Positions 9,328 through 16,787 of a stretch of DNA of 64,000 bases are shown one piece after another. Source of the stretch: CALMFG01 sp963666035 (GTDB lineage: Bacteria > Bacillota > Clostridia > Christensenellales > CALMFG01); assembly GCA_963666035.2 (NCBI GenBank), contig CAXXJI010000004.1:124001-188000 (forward strand). Reading direction: 5' to 3'. A program made the position numbers and the translations under genes. Position 1 is the stretch's first letter; each line of letters opens with the position of its first letter. The notes beneath the pieces were generated by a model. It was not told the DNA's origin, searched no databases, and saw only the letters and a program-made list of their open reading frames with translations.

Positions 9328-10443
9328 TTGGAAGCCTATCGGTGTATTCATATTGCGGGAACCAATGGCAAAGGTTCCACAGCGCATTATTTAGCCAATA
9401 TTTTCAAAGCGGCGGGTAAACGGTGCGGACTGTTTACTTCGCCGCATTTGCTTGCATGGCAGGAGCGGATTCAAATTGACGGTGAAAACATCGATATGCC
9501 GGACGATTTTGAAAAGACGCTGTATGAGGGCGGATATTTTATCAATACAGCCAAATTGGCCAAAGAACTGTTCGATCACGCAAAGCTGGATTATGCAGTG
9601 ATTGAGACGGGTATCGGCGGAAAAAAAGACATCACCATGATGTTTGACGCGGATATTGCGGTCATCACCACCGTGGGGTTGGATCATGCGGACATCCTTG
9701 GCAAGACGTTAGAGGAAATCGCTGAACAAAAAACGGGAATCATCCGGAAGAATAATCGCGTATACAGCCACCCGCAGAGACTTAGGGTATCCAGTATTAT
9801 CCACGATCATGCGTTTAAAATGCGGGCGGATTTAACAGAGCTGAAAGAAAAACAGATCACTCATATCCGGCATGAAGATGAGTCGATTTTATTCGACTTT
9901 GAGTATGAAAAAAAGATATATCAGGACATCAAACTGTCCAATATCGCCGAAGTACAGACGCTGAATGCGAGCGTTGCAATGATGCTGGCGCTGGATGAGG
10001 GGATTGATGAACGCGCAATTCGAGCAGGACTCTTGCTTCCCGTCATGGGACGTACCGAGATTTTGGATGATCGCATTATTCTTGACGTGGCGCACAATGA
10101 GGATGCGTTTAAACGGCTGAAAGACACAGTGAAAACTCGTTTTGCGAAGCAAAAGATATATATGATGTTTGCGGCGCAGAAGACCAAAGATATTCAAAAA
10201 ATTGCGGGTGTCATCAACAGTTTTGTGGATTCGATTTATCTGGTGGAGATGGACGATGACAGGTTTTATCTTCCAAAAGATATCAGCCACCTGTTTAAAA
10301 ACCCGAACTATGTCAGCGGAAAAGGCGGTGCACTGGCCAATTCGTTTCGATATGTCAATCAGCGTGCCGAAGACGGCGTGCTGGTGGTGTGCGGTTCGTT
10401 TGTGCTGACCGGCAGGGTCTATCCGTTCATCAGCTCGGTGTAG
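9328..10443 (+). CDS. FolC-like Mur ligase family protein, short N-terminus
   Basis: Resembles folylpolyglutamate/dihydrofolate synthase, which adds glutamate to folates using ATP. The P-loop GTNGKGST is at residues 11-18, followed by LFTSPHLLAWQERIQIDGE, ETGIGG, a VGLDHADILG segment and LDVAHNEDA, all in FolC order. With 371 residues it lacks the roughly 40-45 residues that normally precede the P-loop, and the usual GGRxDATN is replaced by GGKKDITMM. TTG 9328 has AAAGGA about eight bases upstream, inside the end of valS, so the short start looks real. It follows valS by three bases, as in many Firmicutes. The 3' end overlaps the convergent DUF4364 gene by 25 bases. True FolC activity is uncertain. 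Confidence 0.75.
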   Translation: MEAYRCIHIAGTNGKGSTAHYLANIFKAAGKRCGLFTSPHLLAWQERIQIDGENIDMPDDFEKTLYEGGYFINTAKLAKELFDHAKLDYAVIETGIGGKKDITMMFDADIAVITTVGLDHADILGKTLEEIAEQKTGIIRKNNRVYSHPQRLRVSSIIHDHAFKMRADLTELKEKQITHIRHEDESILFDFEYEKKIYQDIKLSNIAEVQTLNASVAMMLALDEGIDERAIRAGLLLPVMGRTEILDDRIILDVAHNEDAFKRLKDTVKTRFAKQKIYMMFAAQKTKDIQKIAGVINSFVDSIYLVEMDDDRFYLPKDISHLFKNPNYVSGKGGALANSFRYVNQRAEDGVLVVCGSFVLTGRVYPFISSV

Positions 10444-10946
10444 ATGTGGCGGTAGATGTTTTTGGCGCCGGCGGACCAGTTTTTAATCAGCGTTTCCGCC
10501 TCCTCTTTGCTGTAGACCAGAAGGTCCAATTCAAATGTGGGTTGTGTGTCCTCAAGGATTTTTAAGGTGACGCGAAACTGCGTGTCCGATACCATGATAT
10601 AATCGCTGAATAAATCCGCTTCGCGATAGAGTTCATCTGCGTTTTTCTTGCAAAAAGCGGTGATTTGCTCACGTACCGACAGCATGATATCCTTAAAGAA
10701 AAGTGAAATACTTTCTTTTCCGGAGGGCGTGATGGCGTAGAAAACACCATGGGGTGTTTCTCGCTGGCTCAGCATATCGGTCTCAACCAACTCAAACAGA
10801 TGGGTTTTGATATCAAAATAATTGGCCCAATCTTGATTGGTCAAAATCCGTACAATCTGAAGCTCATTTAACGTGATATCCAATGTGTTAAACAGAAAAA
10901 GAATCACCAATTTTGATATGGGAATCTTTGTTTCCTGATTGCTCAT
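10419..10946 (-). CDS. DUF4364 family protein (winged-helix-like)
   Basis: 175 residues, matching the DUF4364 family common in Clostridia. The N-terminal half (about 10-75) reads as a winged helix: ISKLVILFLFNTLDITLNELQ, then FDIKTHLFELVETDMLSQRETPHG and a YAITPSGKESISLF strand. This layout resembles PadR- and MarR-like regulators. The C-terminal half is a mixed alpha-beta region of unknown role. It is convergent with the folC-like gene and divergent from the QueG-like gene, so a regulatory link to the latter is possible but unproven. Confidence 0.75.
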   Translation of the reverse strand: MSNQETKIPISKLVILFLFNTLDITLNELQIVRILTNQDWANYFDIKTHLFELVETDMLSQRETPHGVFYAITPSGKESISLFFKDIMLSVREQITAFCKKNADELYREADLFSDYIMVSDTQFRVTLKILEDTQPTFELDLLVYSKEEAETLIKNWSAGAKNIYRHIYTELMNG

Positions 10947-11007
10947 GTTTTTCCCCGTGCTACTAGATTTTTAAACAAAATTATTATAACATAGATGGGG
11001 AAATATC

Positions 11008-11712
11008 GTGAAAAGAATATCGGTGTCTGGAGAAATTTTGGATAAGCTGAGTGCATTGAAACAAATCGCTATGGATAATGGATGTGCGTTTTTTGGCACC
11101 AGCTGTGTTGCAGAAAACCTGCCTGAAGGATTTTTGCATCTGCCATATGCCATCACGCTGGGTATGAGGTATCCCAAGACGATTATTGATGGCATCAAAG
11201 ACGGCCCGACTTGCCACTATTATCATCATTACCGTACCATCAACGCGAATCTGGACCGCACTGCCATCCAGATTGAATCCAGACTGTTGGCCTGGGGGCA
11301 TGAAGCGGTCTATGTACCGGCGTCTCAGTCATTGCCGACGAACCCTTTCGCTGCGCTTTTCAGCCACAAGATTGCGGCCGTGAAAGCGGGTCTTGGTTTC
11401 ATCGGCAAAAACAATCTGTTTATCCATACCGAGTTTGGCCCGGGTGTGCGGCTTTCGACCATTCTGACCGATCTTGAATTGCCGGCACCGCCCGAAAGCG
11501 CGATGATTCCTAACGCTTGCGCTGACTGCCATTTATGCTATAAGGCATGTCCGGCGGGCGCGATCCATGGGATGGTACCCAAAGCACCCTACCGGGTGGG
11601 AGATGTGATGAATGCTGAGAAATGTTCTTATTTGATGAAAAATAAATTTGGGATGATCGGCAGAGGATCGGTCTGCGGTATATGTATCGCGGTGTGTCCG
11701 TTTGCCAGATAA
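11008..11712 (+). CDS. QueG-like double [4Fe-4S] cluster protein
   Basis: 234 residues related to the iron-sulfur part of epoxyqueuosine reductase. Two 4Fe-4S motifs are visible near the C-terminus: C171-x2-C174-x2-C177-x3-C181, and C206 with C223-x2-C226-x3-C230. The middle contains AGLGFIGKNNLFIHTEFGPGVRLSTILTDLE-type sequence typical of the family. Full QueG is about 340-380 residues with a C-terminal HEAT-like region, which is absent here; such short forms are common in Clostridia and their reaction is not established. Start GTG 11008 has GGGG seven bases upstream. A TATAAC box at 10985-10990 may be its -10. Confidence 0.8.
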   Translation: MKRISVSGEILDKLSALKQIAMDNGCAFFGTSCVAENLPEGFLHLPYAITLGMRYPKTIIDGIKDGPTCHYYHHYRTINANLDRTAIQIESRLLAWGHEAVYVPASQSLPTNPFAALFSHKIAAVKAGLGFIGKNNLFIHTEFGPGVRLSTILTDLELPAPPESAMIPNACADCHLCYKACPAGAIHGMVPKAPYRVGDVMNAEKCSYLMKNKFGMIGRGSVCGICIAVCPFAR

Positions 11713-11737
11713 AAAAAATGATAGGAGCCATACTAGT

Positions 11738-12094
11738 TTGAGAGTTAAGGAAATTATTGATATATTGAACGCTGAGCTATTGTGCGGCAACCGAGACACC
11801 GAAATTGAAGTGAAATCAGCCTGCGGTGCGGATTTGATGAGCGACGTTTTGGCATTTGTCAAAGACGCATGCGTGCTTTTGACCGGTCAAAACAATCAAC
11901 AGGTCATTAAAACTGCTGAGATGATGGATGTGTCCTGCATCGTGTTTGTGCGGGGCAAAAAGCCGAATCAGGATGTTTGCAGTTTGGCGGACGAGATTGG
12001 TGCGGTGGTGCTTTCCACCGAGATGACCATGTTCGAGGCCTGCGGCAGACTTTACGGGAAAGGGCTTGCACCCACCCAGCGGATTAAACGATGA
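11738..12094 (+). CDS. DRTGG domain protein
   Basis: 118 residues forming a single DRTGG-type domain (LRVKEIIDILNAELLCG opening, then DLMSDVLAFVKDACVLLTG and a SCIVFVRGKKPNQDV segment). These domains occur beside CBS domains and in HPr kinase-like or phosphotransacetylase proteins and probably bind small ligands; the ligand is unknown. I place the start at TTG 11738, ten bases after GGAG (11724-11727); the frame is open further upstream but would overlap the previous gene. It overlaps the following ATPase gene by four bases, so the two are likely translated together. Confidence 0.75.
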   Translation: MRVKEIIDILNAELLCGNRDTEIEVKSACGADLMSDVLAFVKDACVLLTGQNNQQVIKTAEMMDVSCIVFVRGKKPNQDVCSLADEIGAVVLSTEMTMFEACGRLYGKGLAPTQRIKR

Positions 12095-12510
12095 TTTTCA
12101 GCGAAACCTATGCGGTGGTACCGCGTGATTACGTGGCGGCGGGCGATGCCAGCCGCAAAATCAAGCAGATTTTAAAAAAAATCGGATTGGACGCCGGGAT
12201 TGTTCGAAAAGCTTCAATCGCGGCATACGAAGCTGAAATCAATATGGTCATCCATTCGTTCGGCGGGACAATTACGCTGGAAGTCGGCGAAGGTAAAATT
12301 CGGATGGTTTGTGCGGATATCGGGCCCGGAATAGAGGATATTGATAAAGCGATGCAGGAAGGCTACTCAACGGCGGATGAGGAAGCACAGGCCATTGGGT
12401 TTGGGGCAGGCATGGGTCTGCCTAATATTAAATTTAACGCGGACAAGTTTGATATTGTCTCATCCAAGGCGGGAACGACTTTGGACATCATCATTGATTT
12501 ACCCGGTTAA
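12091..12510 (+). CDS. Anti-sigma-factor-type serine kinase / HATPase
   Basis: 139 residues with a compact GHKL ATP-binding fold like RsbW and SpoIIAB. The N box is around E47-N51 (YEAEINMVIHSFGG), the G1 box is D76-x-G78-x-G80 and the G2 loop is GFGAGMGL (103-110). Proteins of this group phosphorylate anti-anti-sigma partners or bind sigma factors. No STAS-domain partner is encoded next to it. It sits between a DRTGG gene and a hydrogenase-like gene, an order recurring in Clostridia, which suggests one signalling module rather than a classical partner switch. Confidence 0.85.
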   Translation: MIFSETYAVVPRDYVAAGDASRKIKQILKKIGLDAGIVRKASIAAYEAEINMVIHSFGGTITLEVGEGKIRMVCADIGPGIEDIDKAMQEGYSTADEEAQAIGFGAGMGLPNIKFNADKFDIVSSKAGTTLDIIIDLPG

Positions 12511-12522
12511 CGGAGGCTAAGA

Positions 12523-13833
12523 TTGACAGAAAAAATATACTTCCATTCAGTACGTCTGGAAAAAGATAAATGTAAAGGATGCACCAACTGCATCAAAGGC
12601 TGTCCAACAGAAGCGATTCGCGTGCGGGACGGTAAGGCGAAAATCATCGATGAACGCTGTATTGACTGCGGCGAATGTATTCGCGTGTGTCCGCATCACG
12701 CCAAGGTGGCGGTCACCGATACACTTTTGGATTTAGAGCGGTTTCAATATACTGTGGCGCTGCCCGCGCCTTCGCTTTACGGCCAGTTTAGGGACCTAAA
12801 AGCGGTGGACGAGATTATCAGCGGACTTTTGGCATTGGGGTTTGACGATGTATATGAGGTGGCGGCCGGTGCGGATTTGGCAACCGCGGCGATTAAAAGA
12901 CGCATTGAAGAGAGACAGAACCGTCCGCTGATTTCTTCGGCCTGCCCGGCCATTGTCCGGTTGATTCAGGTGCGTTTCCCCGAACTGATTGACAATATCG
13001 TAGATGTCAACTCGCCGATGGAGATTGCGGCGCGCAACGCAAAAGAACGCGCTGCAAAAGCGCAAGGGATTGCGCCGGAAGATATCGGTGCGTTTTTCAT
13101 CACGCCCTGTCCGGCCAAGATGACCGCCATTAAAAACCCGCTGGGGGATGCGCTTTCCGCGGTGGACGGCGCAATCTCAATCACCGAGATTTACGGTGCG
13201 CTCACCGCGCATTTGCATGACCCGCAAAAGGAGAAGATGGCAAGAACCTTTGCGTCGGCCTTCGGCGTGGGTTGGGCCAACACGGGCGGTGAAGCCGAAG
13301 CGCTGGGTGTGGATCGATTTTTGGCTGTTGACGGTATCCATAATGTCATCAAGGTGTTAGAGGAAATCGAGAATGATAAAATGCCAGACTTAGAGTATCT
13401 GGAAGCGCTGTCCTGCGTGGGCGGATGCGTGGGCGGACCTTTGGTGTTTGAAAACTGCTATGTCGCAAAAAACAATATTCAACGTTTATTTAAGAAAATT
13501 AACGAAGAGAGCGAGAAAAGCGTGCGCAAGGCGTTTTCGGATGATGAATATCAGGCGATGCTGTTTGACGCACCAATCAAACCGGTGCTTGTCAGCCGCC
13601 TAAGCGACGATATGGAAAAAGCGATGGCGATGATGCAGCAGATGGAGGCGATTGAGGAAAGACTGCCAGGATTAGACTGCGGAGCTTGCGGATCGCCTAC
13701 CTGCAAGACCATGGCGGAAGATATCGTGCGAGGATTCGCGCGCGAAACCGACTGTATCTACATTTTGCGGGATCGGCTGAAAGCGCTGACCGGCGTAGAA
13801 ACATCTTTTTCAGATAAACAAAAGAAGGAATAA
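12523..13833 (+). CDS. [FeFe]-hydrogenase-like Fe-S protein, putative sensory (HydS-type)
   Basis: 436 residues. Two N-terminal [4Fe-4S] motifs (C17, C20, C23, C27 and C46, C49, C52, C56) lead to an H-cluster domain: L1 SSACP with C141, L2 TPCPAK with C196 and K199, L3 SCVGGCVGG with C298 and C302. All four H-cluster cysteines are kept, but the cysteine before C141 that relays protons in catalytic enzymes is alanine (A140), as reported for sensory HydS proteins. A C-terminal Fes-type site follows (C386, C389, C394, C411). No PAS domain is present. Start TTG 12523 has GGAGG seven bases upstream. The neighbouring DRTGG and kinase genes fit a redox- or H2-sensing role; this is inference. Confidence 0.85.
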   Translation: MTEKIYFHSVRLEKDKCKGCTNCIKGCPTEAIRVRDGKAKIIDERCIDCGECIRVCPHHAKVAVTDTLLDLERFQYTVALPAPSLYGQFRDLKAVDEIISGLLALGFDDVYEVAAGADLATAAIKRRIEERQNRPLISSACPAIVRLIQVRFPELIDNIVDVNSPMEIAARNAKERAAKAQGIAPEDIGAFFITPCPAKMTAIKNPLGDALSAVDGAISITEIYGALTAHLHDPQKEKMARTFASAFGVGWANTGGEAEALGVDRFLAVDGIHNVIKVLEEIENDKMPDLEYLEALSCVGGCVGGPLVFENCYVAKNNIQRLFKKINEESEKSVRKAFSDDEYQAMLFDAPIKPVLVSRLSDDMEKAMAMMQQMEAIEERLPGLDCGACGSPTCKTMAEDIVRGFARETDCIYILRDRLKALTGVETSFSDKQKKE

Positions 13834-13837
13834 TCTT

Positions 13838-14653
13838 ATGAAATTCGGCATGTCAACCGCATGTTTTTTTATGAAGGAATATACCGAGGACGCGATGAGC
13901 GAAATCGGCCGAATGGGCATTAAGAATGCCGAGGTGTTTTTTTCAGCCGCCGCCGAGTACGATCCGAAATTTGTTCGGGAAGTCAAAAAGCGCGCGGACG
14001 ATTATGGTGTCAATGTGTTTTCGGTGCATGCATTGACCACGCAGTTTGAACCGCAGATGTTTTCGGCGCATGATCGTCAGCGGCAGGAAGCATATGATAC
14101 ATATAAACAGGTACTGGAAGCCGCCAAGATTTTGGACGCCGGAGTGTATGTGTTCCACGGGCCGGCCAATATTAAAATCGCGCGTACGCTGAACATCAAT
14201 TATGCGTATACGGGGGAAATGGTTTCGATGGCGGCGGAGCTTGCCAAAGAATACGGCGTTAAGTTTTCTTATGAGACCGTGCACTGGTGCTGGTATGCCA
14301 AACCCGAATTTGCACAACTTCTAAAGCCATACCTGACTACCGGTAATCTTTATTATACTCTGGATATTAAGCAGGCTGCACAGTCCAAACTGCCGGTTTT
14401 GGATTATATTGATGCCATGGACGGGCGCATGGTCAATATTCATATCTGCGATTACTTAATCGATGACAGGAAGGGCATTGTGCCCAAGTTGCCGTTTGAA
14501 GGCCAGCTGGATTTTGGGGCGCTTAAAAATAAGCTTAAAGAAATTGATTATCAGGGCGGGATGATTCTGGAGGTTTACGCGAATAATTATTCCGATTATG
14601 GCGCGCTGAAAGCCAACTTTGAGCACTTGGAGCGCTTTTTTTATGAGGACTGA
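13838..14653 (+). CDS. Sugar phosphate isomerase/epimerase family TIM-barrel protein
   Basis: 271 residues of the xylose-isomerase-like/AP endonuclease 2 barrel family. It opens MKFGMSTACFF, with later barrel-strand segments VFSVHAL, VYVFHGP, FSYETVHWCW, YYTLDIKQA, VNIHICDY and MILEVYANNY, which supply the usual His, Glu and Asp metal ligands. The substrate cannot be read from sequence. It begins four bases after the hydrogenase-like gene, so it belongs to the same transcript, though a functional tie is unclear. Confidence 0.8.
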   Translation: MKFGMSTACFFMKEYTEDAMSEIGRMGIKNAEVFFSAAAEYDPKFVREVKKRADDYGVNVFSVHALTTQFEPQMFSAHDRQRQEAYDTYKQVLEAAKILDAGVYVFHGPANIKIARTLNINYAYTGEMVSMAAELAKEYGVKFSYETVHWCWYAKPEFAQLLKPYLTTGNLYYTLDIKQAAQSKLPVLDYIDAMDGRMVNIHICDYLIDDRKGIVPKLPFEGQLDFGALKNKLKEIDYQGGMILEVYANNYSDYGALKANFEHLERFFYED

Positions 14654-14730
14654 AACCAGATGAATTAATGACATAAAGACCGAAATACAAGAGGAATTAA
14701 ACAACATAAGGCATTAAAACGAACGAGTGT

Positions 14731-14759
14731 TTGCAATATGGGATTTAGTCTGATATAAT
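14731..14759 (+). promoter_or_regulatory. Promoter of parE-parC
   Basis: TTGCAA (14731-14736) and TATAAT (14754-14759), 17-base spacing, with an extended -10 TG at 14751-14752. Confidence 0.75.
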
Positions 14760-14810
14760 ATAAGAACATATGAACAAAAGATACCACAGAGGATAGAAGG
14801 GGTTTTTTGA

Positions 14811-16787
14811 ATGGCAAAAGAATACAGCGCCAGTGATATACAGGTGCTAAAGGGCTTGGATGCGGTGCGCCGCCGTCCGGGCATGTATATCGGTTCCACA
14901 GGCTCGCGCGGCCTGCACCATATGCTTTGGGAGATTGTGGACAACGCGATTGACGAAGCGGCCAACGGGTACGGCGACCGGGTATCGGTGACCATCCACA
15001 AGGACAATTCGGTGACCGTGGAGGACAACGGACGGGGTATCCCGGTGGGTGAGCACCCCGAACTGAAAGTTTCGGGCGTGGAGGTGGTGTTTACCCAGTT
15101 GCATGCGGGCGGCAAGTTTGACAACGCCAATTATGAATATTCGGGCGGTCTGCACGGCGTGGGGGCCAGTGTGGTCAACGCACTGTCCAGTTGGATGACG
15201 GTGGATGTGTTTTCCGGCGGTAAGCAGTATCATCAGGATTTTCATTCCTACAAAGACAGTAAAGGCAAAGTGCAGTCGGGACGGCCGAAAGGGCCATTGA
15301 CCGAAGTCGGTCCGGCGAGAAAAAAGGGCACAGTGATTACCTATATGCCGGATAAACGCGTATTTGAAACACTGTCGCTCAGCTTTGATAAAGTGGCCAA
15401 GCGTCTGCGTGAGCTGGCTTTTTTGACCAAAACCGTCAAAATCACATTGACTGACGAGCGCATCCGTGAGGATGGCAAATATAAAACCCAGCAGTTCAGT
15501 TTTCAGGGTGGCATCGTTGATTTTGTCAAATTCATCAATAAGGACAAAACGTCGATCCATGAAACCCCGATTTTGATTGAAGGCAAAAAAGATGGCGTGG
15601 AGATTGCTGTGGCGATTCAGTTTAATGACAGCTATACCGAGGGCGTATTCAGCTTTGTCAATAACATCCCGACGCCGGAGGGCGGCACGCATGAGACCGG
15701 ATTTAAGTCGGCGCTGACCAAGGTGATGAATGACCTCGCGAGACAGTCGGGTGTGATTAAAGACAAAGGCCCGGGTCTTTCGGGGGAGGATTACCGCGAA
15801 GGGCTATGCGCCGTGATTTCATTGAAGATGAAAAACGTGCAGTTTGAAGGACAGACCAAGACCAAGCTTGGCAACACTGAGGCGCGAACTGCCGTAGAAG
15901 CCGTGGTGTCCGATCAATTGGCCATGTACCTAGCCGATTTGAACAACGCAAAGCTCGCTTCTGACCTGTTGGAAAAAGCGCATAAAGCGGCACGGGTGCG
16001 GGAAGCGGCGCGGAAAGCCAAAAATTTGGAGCGACAGAAAAACAAATTGGAAGGCGCGCCTTTGGTGGGCAAGCTTTCTTCCTGTACCGGTAAGGACCCC
16101 AAGGAGAATGAACTTTTTTTAGTGGAGGGTGATTCGGCTGGCGGCAGTGCCAAACAGGGCAGAGACCGTAGATTTCAGGCCATTCTACCTTTGCGAGGGA
16201 AACCTTTGAATGTGGAGAAAAAGCGCATCGATCAGGTGATGAATAACGAGGAATTTCGGAGCATCATCACGGCGCTGGGTGCGGGCTTTGATTCGGCCTA
16301 TGATGAAAGTGCGTTGAAATACGATAAAGTCATCATCCTGTCGGACGCGGATCAGGACGGTGCGCATATCCGCGCGATTCTGCTCACCTTCTTTTTCCGC
16401 TATTACCGCGAGATGCTGACCAACGGGCATGTCTATATCGGCCAGCCGCCGCTTTACAAAGTCTATAAAAATTCCGAAAGCATCTATTGCTATACTGAAG
16501 AAGAGATGAAGGCCGCGGCCGACAAGCTCGGCAAGGGCTATAAGATACAGCGATATAAAGGGCTTGGCGAGATGAATCCCGAACAGCTTTGGGAGACCAC
16601 CATGCGCCCCGAAAGTCGGGCACTTTTGCAGGTGACCATCGAGGACGCGGCCGAAGCCGAAACCATGGTCAGTGTGCTCATGGGCGATAATGCGGAATCC
16701 AGAAAAGAATATATTGCGAACAACGTTAACTTTAATGAAACTGCAAGCGAAGCGGATATGGAGGTGATGATCGTTGAAAGAGCCTAA
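14811..16787 (+). CDS. parE: Type IIA DNA topoisomerase subunit B (topoisomerase IV-like)
   Basis: 658 residues. The GHKL ATPase domain has EIVDNAIDEA, EDNGRGIPVG and SGGLHGVGASVVNALS; the transducer domain follows; the TOPRIM domain carries EGDSAGGSA and DADQDGAHI, and the C-terminus ends with the YKGLGEMNPEQLWETTM block. It supplies ATP-driven strand passage together with the overlapping downstream subunit. I favour ParE over GyrB because of the FTQLHAGGKFDNANYEYSGG wording typical of clostridial topoisomerase IV and because gyrBA is usually near dnaA, but the two families are hard to split by eye. Confidence 0.85.
   Translation: MAKEYSASDIQVLKGLDAVRRRPGMYIGSTGSRGLHHMLWEIVDNAIDEAANGYGDRVSVTIHKDNSVTVEDNGRGIPVGEHPELKVSGVEVVFTQLHAGGKFDNANYEYSGGLHGVGASVVNALSSWMTVDVFSGGKQYHQDFHSYKDSKGKVQSGRPKGPLTEVGPARKKGTVITYMPDKRVFETLSLSFDKVAKRLRELAFLTKTVKITLTDERIREDGKYKTQQFSFQGGIVDFVKFINKDKTSIHETPILIEGKKDGVEIAVAIQFNDSYTEGVFSFVNNIPTPEGGTHETGFKSALTKVMNDLARQSGVIKDKGPGLSGEDYREGLCAVISLKMKNVQFEGQTKTKLGNTEARTAVEAVVSDQLAMYLADLNNAKLASDLLEKAHKAARVREAARKAKNLERQKNKLEGAPLVGKLSSCTGKDPKENELFLVEGDSAGGSAKQGRDRRFQAILPLRGKPLNVEKKRIDQVMNNEEFRSIITALGAGFDSAYDESALKYDKVIILSDADQDGAHIRAILLTFFFRYYREMLTNGHVYIGQPPLYKVYKNSESIYCYTEEEMKAAADKLGKGYKIQRYKGLGEMNPEQLWETTMRPESRALLQVTIEDAAEAETMVSVLMGDNAESRKEYIANNVNFNETASEADMEVMIVERA

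Noticed and set aside
14847..15692. 281-codon minus-strand open frame
   Set aside because: It lies wholly inside parE on the opposite strand and has no ribosome site or family resemblance; GC-skewed codon use explains it.
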